Positions 21,600 through 31,827 of a DNA stretch of 64,000 nt are shown piece by piece. The DNA lies in contig WJXW01000019.1 of NCBI GenBank assembly GCA_015832175.1, positions 372,001 through 436,000 on the forward strand. The letters run 5' to 3'. Origin of the DNA: Paraphaeosphaeria minitans (taxonomy: Eukaryota; Ascomycota; Dothideomycetes; Pleosporales; Didymosphaeriaceae). Below the pieces are notes generated by a model. It made no database searches. It saw only the letters and a program-made list of their open reading frames with translations, and was not told the origin of the DNA. The number at the start of each line of letters is the position of its first letter. The stretch's first letter is position 1. The translations under genes and the position numbers were made by a program.

Positions 21600-22921
21600 A
21601 TGAAGCGCACCCGTTCGGACAGCGACTCTGGGTCATGCGAACTCACACACAAGCGGCGGCGGCGCTCATTGCCCGCTAAACTTCCTGCACCAACTGCGCC
21701 GAAAAGGGTCGCTGTGATGGGCTGGCTAGGCGCCGTGCCTCCATGCGCCAATGCAGACGACGTCGGACCTACCCCGCAAGACCACGAAGAATGGAAGGCC
21801 ATCACACCCACGATGGATTACCAACGATCCGATGCCCGCAGAGAACGAGATTGCGACGCGAAAGCGATCCGTCAGCCCCACAAAGAAGCCCACCGAATAT
21901 CGCAGCATCTTCCTCAGCGAAGCCGGCGTCTTCATCGACTGCGAGTTCGCACCTCCTCCAGCTGCGCGCAATCTCGAATCGTTGGCTGTCCCGCCAGAGC
22001 TACAACTCCTTGTTGATCGCATTGCGGAGGATTACTGTGGAGGAATGTCGGGTCAGCGACAGGAAGGGCCAGGGAGAAGGCGACTGGAGAGCCAGCGCGT
22101 CGGTCACGGTCATGAACAAGCTGCAGCGATATGAGAGCTTCGCCAAGGTTCTGAATGTCAACGGCTCTGACAAGCCGTGGCGGACGGACCTCAAGCCCGT
22201 CCGAGCGACTGTCAACATCCAGAGAACCGTCATGCCACCTCCTTTTGCCATCTCGCCTATGGCTGTTGGGCCAAAAGATCTCACAACGACGCCAGATCAA
22301 TCTAACAGCTTCAGCTCACGTGCCGGCGTCATTCTCAATCCTCCATTCGACGATACACCTGCCCGATCCGAACAGCTTGATGGCGACACTCTTTCATACA
22401 CTTCTGGGTGCACCTCACTTTCTGACCCCGATTCACTTTCCACGCCAAAGCCAGATATCTGCGTCGGCCTCGAGCACCGATGGTTCTCGCCCTTGCAGCA
22501 ATCAACACTCAACTCCCTCGACACAGACCCGCACGCCCAGACCATGGGTCTGCATTTCCCCTTCCTCATCTTCGAAGCCAAAGGCAATGCGGGCCTCTTT
22601 GGCGCCCAAAATCAAGCCGCCGTCAGTGCCGCCTGTATGCTGCGCATCCTAGATCTCGTGGACTGCGCAGACATGGTGGTGTGGAGCGTGACGACTGAGG
22701 GGCCCATTCACGAGCTGTGGGTGCATTACTGCGATGGTGAGGAAAACTATCAGAGCATCAATGTCGGGGCTTGGCGCGTGACATCTCTGGACGGGGCAAA
22801 GGCGTTTGTGAGCGCGGTGGCGAGGATCATGGTGTGGGGGAGCACAGTGTATACAAGAAAGGTTCTGGAGGCGCTTACACGTTACAACGACGACCCTGAA
22901 TGTCTTAATCGAGTCTTTTGA
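21600..22921 (+). pseudogene. DUF7924-like protein with a PD-(D/E)XK-like motif, frameshifted
   Basis: The ATG at 21600 opens a basic N-terminal segment (HKRRRRSLPAK) in frame 3. The next family-like part, SVSPTKKPTEYRSIFLSEAG to LVDRIAEDYC, is in frame 1, and from about 22040 onward the C-terminal 290 residues are in frame 2 (EECRVSDRKGQGEGDW to the TGA at 22919). One extra G near 22034 (TGTGGAGGAA) would explain the second break. The C-terminal domain has KPDICVGLEHRW and then FPFLIFEAKGNAG, which matches the D...ExK core of restriction-endonuclease-like folds. It is a widespread fungal family of unknown role. Nuclease activity is inference. It lies divergent to the beta-lactamase-like gene with a shared 569-base upstream region. 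Confidence 0.65.
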
Positions 22922-24539
22922 CTCCACTACAGCCGCGACTCGAACCGCACAATCGCAAATTATGATACTAGGCTTTCACCTAACTAAGTGAGAAATCCTA
23001 AACATCCTTTAATTTGCACTGTGTGCCAGAACAGTGTCCAAAAGCCAGCATCCCCGAGATTGATTACTGCCCGAACGAAGTTGACAAAATACAGCCCTTT
23101 CTAAGCTGGAGTTTTGCCACCAGTCTTCGTTCCTTTCCCACGTTTCGTGCGCCCTTTCATGCCAATTTACTTTGGTTATTCTGTGCAATTGAATAGGGGA
23201 GCGTGGCGCTACGCTACTGCAATAGTACTTCTGGGGCGTCTTCTCTCTTCACTGCGTTTGTCGAAGCACTTGAGCAACGATCTTACGAAAGCAAACAAGC
23301 AGACCATGTCACCGTTAGTAAATTAGAATTCAGATAAAGCTTATTTCTTTTTATCTGTATGACTCGCTCGTGGGATTGACACTATGTGTATTCGCGAAGT
23401 CTTTTCGGGTGGATTGCAGCACCTAAATAATGCTGGAATCCATGTCAACCGATCACAACACTCATGCAGTTCCAGTTTCGCCGAAACCCATTCTGTAAGC
23501 CCAAGAGTGCTTACCAACAAGCTTCTACTGAAGTAACAAAGATGATAGATAGTCGTCATGCTTACTTCATTAGCATTATTGTCAACACATCTACTTCGAT
23601 AACGAACTTGACAGCTTACAAACCAGGGACTGCCTTCGCCGTCAACCTTCAGCCATTAAGCAGCCATTAAGGCATAATTTCAGCTCGACTGAATAGGCGT
23701 AATGTCGCAGACGCGAGCCTTACAACAGGGGTCTGCAAAGGTCAAAAAATAGTGGACTCTGATCGTGTAAGCAGCCTAGGGCTATATTACATGACGGCAC
23801 TGGCCTCATGAGTCAGCCAGCCTATCTATTTACGAGCCTCTGATCACTCCATGTACAATAGAGACAACACAATATACTCCATTAACTGATACTTCCCACC
23901 TACTTTCAGGTCGTCATTCGCGTTTGCTAGTGATGGTCAGCGAAGTGACCTCTCACTCGTTCATAAGGAGCCAGGTGATATACCTTACAGGAGCTCGTTG
24001 TGAGTCTGACGCCGGCTCTCGGAAAAGATCGCCCTACTGTTAGGGTTAGCACTCCCTATGGATGGTCTTCGTCATGGTATGCGACCGCGAACTGATCTCA
24101 ACCTTCCAGCGCTCTTTGATTGGTGTCACAAAGAGTGTTCATTGGTTTGGAAACCGTGAGTGGTTCTTATAAACGTGTACGCAGATTCTACAAATGCGAA
24201 ATACACTCTAAGTGGACATTTTGAATCACCAGAAAGTACAGAAGGTACATGTAGATCCACCTGAAGGCGAGATAACTTCCCATTAGAATTACGACGATGA
24301 ATGATCACAACAATAACTATGGTTATTTTATAAGGTACATTTTATTCATGAGGTATCTAAACATAAATAGTTATAATTTCAAGTTAAACTATTAATTAGC
24401 TGTTGTTATAGGAGCCTAAGCAGAATTATTATTTGAGTCCACCTAACTTATTCAATTTCACCACAGGCAAAAATTAAGAGGACAGTAGCGCTAACGCATA
24501 ATGTTCCCACTACAGAGCAGTCCTAGTGGTTTTCCTGTG
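22922..24539. other. 1.6-kb AT-rich intergenic region
   Basis: No supportable gene. Several short ORFs in this stretch have no domain, signal or splice sites. Confidence 0.4.
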
Positions 24540-27500
24540 CTAATAGACGGTCTCTTTCACCGAGCTAACGATGAAGAGTATGCAACGAATAACAAGAACC
24601 ATAGCGTTGCTGAAGTACTCCCCCCATACGCGCACCTTGTGCCGTTTCCCTAGCCATCCAGCATACTCCCCCCAATCCCCGCCAAACTCCCCTGAAAAGC
24701 CACAAGCTCGGATGAGCTTTCGACCCTCCTCCTCGCTGGCCAGCGCCCGCGCCGCCGGCACTACAACATTCGGCCATTGGCATGCGTTTTGTACGTCTTC
24801 GCCCGTTGCGCAGTATTTCTGACTTATCCAGCAACGTCGACAGCTGTGACTGCCCCCTCCGTCTCGTATGCCTCGTCGAAAGCTATCCAGCTGCGTCCCG
24901 GATAAACCCAAGTCCTCCCGCGCCGTGCATTGCATGACCTTGTGCCGCTGCCAAACGCCCGTCTGGACGTCCCCTACCAGCCAGCACACGACACACCCGC
25001 CGCGCACCTCATCCAGTACTTCCTGCACCTTCTGCCACTCTACACTAGCTTTCCGCTGCCAGTCATGCCACTCACGACATCCCTCTCCGCATCGATCACA
25101 CGCTGCCGATTCGACGTCGCTGCACTCAACCGCCCTGCCATCCAGATAGCTGCTCATCAGCCCTCGACGACATCCGTTGCCGACCAGGAATGTCCCCATG
25201 GCCTGAACGTCTAGGTCATCGCTCCTCCGCCGCATCGTGGCCTCCACCTCGCCCTTCTCCATGAGCACAATGGAGTCGACTCTTTCACCAGCTCGGCCGC
25301 CACGCCCGCTCTCCTGCGCGAAGTCGATAATGCTCCACGGCATGCCGACGTGGAGTATGTATACAATGTCTGGGAAGTCGACGCCCGTCCCTAGTGCCGA
25401 CGTGGCTGTGACGAGCCCGCCGTCGCGGACCCAGTCGGCGAGTCGCTCCGCTCTATCAACATCACCGGCATGATGCCACTGACAGCCGAGGGCTTCAGCT
25501 AGTTCCTCGCACTGGCGTTTGCTATGGCAGTACACCACGCCTTTCTGATGCACCCCAAGCTGCTGCTGCTGTCGTCGGCACATTGCCAGCGCGGCCTCCC
25601 AGACCTTGCCACGCTCACACCACGATACATAGTAGCGCGTGTTTGGCCGCACCGTGCTTGCTCGGATGTGCGCCGCACACGACAGTAGCATGCTTGCCGC
25701 CAGCTCGCCTTCTCGTACTGGGGGCAGCGTCGCCGTCAGAAGCACGATCGGACACGGTAGCAGCCGCAGGTTCTTCAGCAATGCTAGCTTCGGCCGCCAG
25801 TCGCTCGAGGTGAAAATGAGGTGGCATTCGTCTACCACCACCCGGCGCAGCATCCCCTTGCTATTCAGCATGTTGGCGTAGCTAAGAAAATTGCCACTGC
25901 TGAACGTCTCGCCGGCGACGTCAGCACTGACAACGACCACCGAGGCTGGATTGTCTTCACCGTGCTTCCACTCGATGCAGTCGATGCCGCACTTCCGCAC
26001 CCGAGATACCAGGTCCTCGATCAGGGCTCGATACGGGACGACGACCAGGGTCACTGCGTCGCGTTCCATGCAAGCCGGAACGCTGAACAGCAAGCTTTTG
26101 CCTCCGCCCGTCGGAAGCACTACGACGAGAGGCGTTTGCCCATCCAACACTGCATGCAGTGCTTTCTCTTGCTCCACGGAGCGGAAACCCACCTCTACCT
26201 GACCTAGCACTTGCTGCATCGCCTTTTGGATGGCGGCATCTCTCTCGTCACGGACCGACGCTTGTCTCTTTTGCACGGCAACCAGGCGGCCGTATCGCTC
26301 GTCTCCCTCTTCCTCTCGCTCGTGCCTCTTTTGGCCGCCTCCTGCAGAGATGTTGCAATCCCACGTCTCTCGTCGCGAAGCCTTCGCCCCATCTAGCCCC
26401 AAAAAGCGATGCCACATCATGCTCAACGGCCTAAACGCTTCGACAGAGCGGTTACTTAGATGCTTCACTATGTCAATCGGCACGCTGTAGTTGGTAATGC
26501 CCACTACCGTCGTTCGCGCATTTTGCAGCTCGAGGAGGTCCTCTTCATCCTCAGCCACCTCTGTCTCCTCGATCTCTCCCACCTCGTCCTGGTAGCCTCT
26601 GCTAAAGGACTCACCGACTACTACCCGCCCGATGCCGACGGCAGTGTGTCGATAATCCAGCGTGTTCAGTGGAACGCCGAGTCGCTTGCCCGTCTCTCGC
26701 CTGAGGGCACGGGTTAGTCGATCGGTGCCCCATGGCCCTTTGTCGTCTGCCCACACGTAGTCGCTGAAGCTGCCTCCGAGCACCTGCACGTTCATGTACT
26801 CCTGGAAAGGCTGCAGGTACGCCAGGTAGATCACCATGACCTGCCCGAGTCGTGCCGGCAGGAAACGCGGGACGATCTTCGGCTTGTCCCACTGCGACTG
26901 CGACTTATGGTAGCGGGCAACCGTCATGACGTCTCCGTCGACGATGAAGAGGTTGCGATCCTGCAGCAGCCCGTTTCGAAATCGCATGGATGTGATCTCT
27001 GACCCTCTGCCTGGCTGGCCCGAGGTCACGTGCACGCAAACCATGAGCAGCGCCAGAAACCGTTCTACTACACACAGGTATCGCCGGACCTGGTGTACAT
27101 CCTAGCTACCATCGGCCGTCTGCAGCTTCTTGCCTGGTTCGGTCTTTTCTACCCGGTCCAGCATCCATTCGAGCTTGCCCTTGAGGCCGTTGTTGCGGTG
27201 TACAACGAAAGACTCGCCTCGCCGAGTGAAGGTGACGTCGTCGACGATTTGCTTCAGCTTGACAGAGAAACGGTCGGCCGACTTCTCTGTCCAAAGCAGT
27301 TCTTCCCACAACATCTGTTCCACTTCGGCTACCAAGTCCTGTGCCATGCTGCGGAAAAGGCTGAGACGGATGGGCTGGCCGTGCAGATAGAAGGTTGTCT
27401 TGTCTTTGGACCAGTACGCGTTACCCTAGTTGCCTTCCGCAAATGCAATGTACTTTCCGTACGCGAGCAGGCTGAGTGCCTCACGCATCGGGCTGAAAGA

Positions 27501-28858
27501 GCCGTCGGACAGATATTTCTCTCTGCACTGCAAGAACCGCACCCGGTCTTCGTCCGTCTGCTCATCACGTAGCGCCGCTGGAAGCAGCTTTTCGATACTC
27601 AGTACCCGGACGCAGTACACCACGCCGGCAAGCATGTACGAATAGTTCTTTGCCGTGCGTGGCCGGTGCGTGTTGATGTCGATGCCCAGCACGGCGAGAT
27701 AGTGGACTAGCGCATTGCTGAATGGCTTATCGCCCGACGTGACGAGCACAAACGAAACGATCGAGTCGAGGAGCACTTGCAGCTGATCTTCGCGCTGATT
27801 ATCGTCTTGGGTTTCGCTGTCCAACGATCCCCAGAGTGCCCGTGCCAGCCTCTTTTGCTCGTCCGTCCAGGGAAAGAGCTCGCGTGCATCTTTCATTGGG
27901 TCTGCCCTCTTTCTGCCGGGGGCAGGGCGGCCGGTATTGCTACTGGCGCTGCTTTCCTCGGACGAGCTTGGATCGTTGTCGTCGGCCCCACCTTTTTCGG
28001 TGCTGTCGCTGTCGCTTATCGCTGCTGCTGTCTCGCCCTTTCTCTTCGTCTGCTATAACGCGGAGGTAGTAGCAGACGAACCTTATTATGTAGCTTGCGT
28101 AGCAAGCTTGACTCTCCGGGTTCTGCAGTCGGGCCATTGGGCGCTGGTCCGCCTCCTGTCTCTTCGCGCTCCGCAGCCACCGCCTGGTCTCTCGCGCCAG
28201 CGTCGACAGTCCCTTGACGCTTCTCTCGACCAACAGCTCGACGAGTTTCGCTGCCTGTCGCAACCTGTGCTCGTCGCGGTCGGGCAGCCGGGTCTGGTGT
28301 GCGAGATGCATGGGGTTCCGCTTGGCAAGATGCTCCAGCCAGCCCGTCCGCTTGAACCAGCGCCTCCTCCTCGTGCTGCTGTTTGGTTAGGTGCCACTCC
28401 GCCAGGCGTGCACTTAACTGGCTAGCTGCTATGTGGGAGTCAGTGGGCTCAGCGTTGCGTTTGGTTACATCTACGATGAAGTACCGATCCGGCCCGGAAG
28501 CTGGGAAGAAAGACTGCAGCTTCACGGGCCGGTAGAGCGTAGCAGATCCTAACTTGAAAGGCAGTCCGTGCTTCTTGTTGCAGTGAATACGCAAGCTATC
28601 CTTGCTCGGGGTGACGAAGCTGCAGGCTGGCTGCGTACACTGCACCCCGTCCCGTGGCTCCCCCAGCACCTCTATGGGCGGCCCCCCGGGAGGTGGTGCC
28701 TTTAGCTTCTTAGGCTTCCGTATGCGATAGTGTGCGCAGCTCTCTATGAATTTCTTCCTTTCTTCGATTGGTACGCCGTGCTTTCGTAGGAGATGCGTAT
28801 CGAGATTCTCAATGCCGGTCCGGTGCACCTTGCAGCAGAGCACGCGGTACGTTGGCAT
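24540..28858 (-). pseudogene. Telomere-linked RecQ-like helicase relic
   Basis: The minus-strand frame from MPTYRVLCCK (28858) to 24540 reads as one fungal telomere-linked RecQ-like helicase of about 1,440 residues. The N terminus has a C2H2 finger, CTQPAC followed by HCNKKH. The helicase core has Walker A VVVLPTGGGKS, DECH box RRVVVDECHLIF, motif III LLTATLPP, motif V ATSALGTGVDFP and motif VI ESGRGGRAG. The gene is broken: a frameshift lies in about 27990-28030, where the frame ending RRERARQQQR switches to one reading GGADDNDPSSSEESSAS, and TAG stops are at 27426 and about 27099. The RecQ helicase half itself (27044-24540) has no further stop. Such genes sit next to telomeres in many fungi, so this is a relic of a subtelomere or of a transposed copy. 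GC content is visibly higher than in the flanks. Confidence 0.75.
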
Positions 28859-29679
28859 GTAGACTATGTACGCCGAGATTTGAACCTGGATCAAGCCTTG
28901 ATCTGGCAGAGTACGTCGCTGCGGATGCTGGCGTCGCGACGGCGTTGGATGCGGTGCTGCGTATGCTGCTGCGTTAGTATCGGCTGCGCTCGGCTCTCGG
29001 GCATTCCAGCAGAACTCCATCGCCAGTCCTGACGGTTCGACACGCGCGCCCATAACGAAATCTGGTCGGTATGAGATGATCAATTGATGTAAGATGCCAT
29101 GCTGAGGTGACGTGAATCTTGAAAAAAGAGAAATGGCAGAGCGCGAATGTGCCCCCCTAGACTACCCGATTCGTCGACTTCAACCCAAACGCTAAGCCCG
29201 ATTCGGCGCGAAAGTGGACACATTCGTCTTGTCTTATCGGATAGGTCAATATTTACCTATGCATAACTTAGATACTGGGTACAGGCAACCAGTCTGCTGA
29301 TTCTCTGATAACAAGCATAACGTCCGTCCCTGTGTCGAGAGATGCACCCCGTTGCTAGACAGATTCCGGTTCGGACCTCCGGAGCCCCTCCTAAAACTTA
29401 CGAAGCTAGATTTAACAAATTACTATTCTACAAGTATTTCTCCCCAAAAGACCAGTCTCTGACGGGGTGTCGCGTTGGTGACGGACTGGCCAGGAAGTCT
29501 ATCGGTGACTGTGTATTCGGATGGACAGATTGGACCTGTGAATTCCAAGCTCAAGTTAACGTGTTTTACAAACGAGTCGCGCATACAAGCGAGTCGCGCA
29601 CCCTACCAACTTTGCGCACTTCTACGATCGTATATCTCAACAACGTGGTGATACAATGTATAGATATTTACAGGGCAGA
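28859..29679. other. Spacer between helicase relic and the Fot1-like copy
   Basis: No gene supported. A 342-base ORF at 29342-29683 has no recognised content. Confidence 0.35.
29574..29600. repeat. Direct repeat GAGTCGCGCA, Fot1 subterminal motif
   Basis: GAGTCGCGCA occurs at 29574-29583 and 29591-29600, followed by CCCTACCAACTTTGCGCAC. The same CCCTACCAACTTTT word with CGCGCGC/AAGCGA repeats lies at the outer 5' end of the second Fot1-like copy (44520-44570), so this is probably the 3' terminal region of the first copy. Confidence 0.45.
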
Positions 29680-31283
29680 TTAAGCAGTATCTAATGTATC
29701 ATTTTTGCATGTACGTGAGTTATGCCCAGGCTCTCTACACCTTTTGCAGCGCGCTAGAGCCTGGCGGCTGGGGCCTGATCGCTCACCTGTTCGACGCTCT
29801 TCACGAGCAATCTGCTGATCAGCCTCACTTTGAGCGAGTACATCCTCTCCAGCCCCCTTTGTTAAGACCCCACAATGCTGTATACGCTTCTTCTTACGCT
29901 GTTTGCGCGCTGACGCTGCCTTATTAGCCTTCTCAAGACTAGCAATCTGATCGCGCATCAGCTCAGCTGAGAGCATCATAACCTCAGCTCCTTTCTTAAG
30001 CTGGCCAATCGCCTTAATAATCGAGGCTGGCGATGAGCTCTTGTGCCGCCGCACACGATCACGTATTAACGTTGATTGAGCCTCAATATCACGTACGTTG
30101 CTCGGCGTTTTAGCTTCCCAGGGAGCCTCTGGCAGAGCGGCTGGTGTAGGGGTACGGAGCTGCACATCCAGCTTTGACAGAACAACGTCTGGCTGGAGTG
30201 GGACAAGGCCTGCGCCTCGAAAGGCTGAGAATATATTAGCTAACGTAAACGATCGCGTAAAGGCTGCCTTAAAGGCTGGCAGGAATTCAAGCTTCGTGAT
30301 GTGGTTGATGTGGTAGCGGATCAGCGCCTCAATCTCGCGGCTGTACGCGCGCTTCAACGGCGAGAAGCAGCCAACGTCAAGCGGCTGCAGCAGGTGGGAT
30401 GAGTGAGGCGGCATGCACAGCGTGTAGATATTGCTCTCATGGCCATCAAGAATCAGCAGCCGACGCGCCCCAACCACCTTGCCCTCTGTATGCTTGATAA
30501 AGTGCTTCAGCCACTCAACTCCTATCTCGTTGGTCGTCCAGCCATTATCGCTTACAGCGATAGCCCAGTCGCGCGGGATGTCTTCCTCGTACCAGGCAGA
30601 CAGGTGGTGCTGACCCGCGAAGATGATAAACGGTGGGATAGCCCAGCCAGCAGCGTTGATTCCCTGGATCAATGTTGTCCGCTCGCGATTGCCAGGCTGG
30701 ATAGCCTTTGGCCGGCCTCTCCTCTCTAATCCTGTCACGACGAGCTGGGTCGTGATCTTGCCCATCATAAAGCCTCGTCGAAGTTGTGGACGTCCTCGTC
30801 AAGGATGCCGTACTTGGCCTTTGTCTGCTCTACAAGCTCAAACCAGCTCCTAAATAGGACAGGATCCTCGCACAGTGCCCTCTGCCTATCGTACGCTCGA
30901 TTGAATCGCGTTGTGAGACTGTCTGTACGCATAACAAAGTTGCGCGGCCAGTGGACGCCAACATAACCTGCGCCGCGCGCAGCCAGCAGCTTATCCGCCA
31001 TATCACGCACAGCAGCGTACGTAGGCGCAAATCCACGTCGGTCTAAGTCGAGTGTGTAGGTAACAATCACCTCCTCCTCTTGCTCCGTGAGCTTCTTCGA
31101 GTTGGGCTGGCAATCGCGTCGGGCAGGCTTGCCAGCGCGTCGGTCACGCAGCGTAGATTCGGGAACATGGTAGATCGTAGCAGCGCGTCGATTTTTTTGA
31201 ATTTGACTGGATACGATAGATAAGATAGCAAGCTGAATATCTTCTTCATTTGACAGTAATTGAGTAACGTTAGTTGGAGCCAT
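29680..31283 (-). pseudogene. Fot1/pogo-like transposase, copy 1, two deletions
   Basis: The ATG at 31283 (MAPTNVTQLLSNEED) opens a CENP-B/HTH-like N terminus (KLTEQEEEVIV, then ALCEDP) read in one frame to DVHNFDEAL near 30769. The intact family reading is FDETGFMMGKI, so about four bases (ACTG) are missing after GACGAG, and the rest continues in another frame from 30768. A second deletion removes about 13 residues: this copy reads ILDGHESNIYTLC where copy 2 (42895-44492) has ILDGYESHNSLEFQALCREN before NIYTLC, so the spacing between catalytic Asp 2 and Asp 3 falls from 35 to about 22. It cannot be catalytic. The C terminus carries a CCHC zinc knuckle, CKRCREPGHNSRTCKN, absent from copy 2. 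Confidence 0.85.
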
Positions 31284-31815
31284 TGTACGTTGAGATGGGA
31301 GAGGTGCGCAAAGTTTCTAACCGTTCTTCGGCCTCTAGCTTCTCTAACTCTTCGATCGACTTAAACTCGTTTTCTAACAACTTTCTCCGTTGAGAATGAA
31401 GCTGGGACAACCGCTTGCATAGATGATCACTTTTGGCAAGGAACGCTCGGTGGCGATCCTCACGCTCTGCTTCCTCGCCGCGGTTGGAGGCAAGACGATC
31501 CTCTCCCTCACGAAAGGACTGGCGGCGCTCGCGCTCGAGCGCTTCCAACTGAAACCGGAGGTCGGCATCTTGTCGATCGATCCGCGCGACGCGATCCCAG
31601 TTCAACACTTTATCGCACTGGCGGTTGTTCGACGAACATTCAATACAACGGCCAGTCGCAGGATTCACAACACAGGGAGAACCGCGAGAGAGGCAATTGC
31701 TGCACGGGTTTTCGGACATGTCGATACCGTAGAGGAGGTAGTCAGCGTGTCGGCGGCGGGGCCCTGTCAAACTCTCAGTACGGATCGCCGGCATGCCGAA
31801 AGGAACATAACGCAT
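31270..31815 (-). CDS. Small Zn2Cys6-type protein overlapping the Fot1-like transposase start
   Basis: The ORF starts with an ATG at 31815 (MRYVPFGMPA) or at the later MSENPCSN, and runs 181 residues. A Cys cluster, CSNCLSRGSPC then GRC IEC and NNRQC, has the spacing of a fungal binuclear Zn2Cys6 DNA-binding domain. A basic/acidic charged coiled coil follows (LEALERERRQSFREGEDR and similar). The last 14 bases overlap the start of the transposase ORF (ATG at 31283), both on the minus strand. Similar small zinc ORFs are known beside fungal DNA transposons, so it may be the element's second protein, or an adjacent host fragment joined by the insertion. No intron is visible that would fuse the two. 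Function inferred only. Confidence 0.55.
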   Translation of the reverse strand: MRYVPFGMPAIRTESLTGPRRRHADYLLYGIDMSENPCSNCLSRGSPCVVNPATGRCIECSSNNRQCDKVLNWDRVARIDRQDADLRFQLEALERERRQSFREGEDRLASNRGEEAEREDRHRAFLAKSDHLCKRLSQLHSQRRKLLENEFKSIEELEKLEAEERLETLRTSPISTYNGSN

Positions 31816-31827
31816 GGCTTTACACAA

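Noticed and set aside
22649..22927. Minus-strand ORF of 92 codons inside the PD-(D/E)XK-like gene
   Set aside because: It is a shadow of the plus-strand gene, which has recognisable motifs in this part.
24540..27044. Treating the 834-codon RecQ ORF as a complete short helicase gene
   Set aside because: The same frame continues upstream past a TAG into coding-like sequence of the same family, so the ORF is the 3' part of a longer broken gene.
28850..28880. tRNA-like B-box word GGTTCAAATC on the minus strand
   Set aside because: The flanking bases cannot form the T-arm stem or an acceptor stem. It lies just before the helicase start and is probably 5' UTR.
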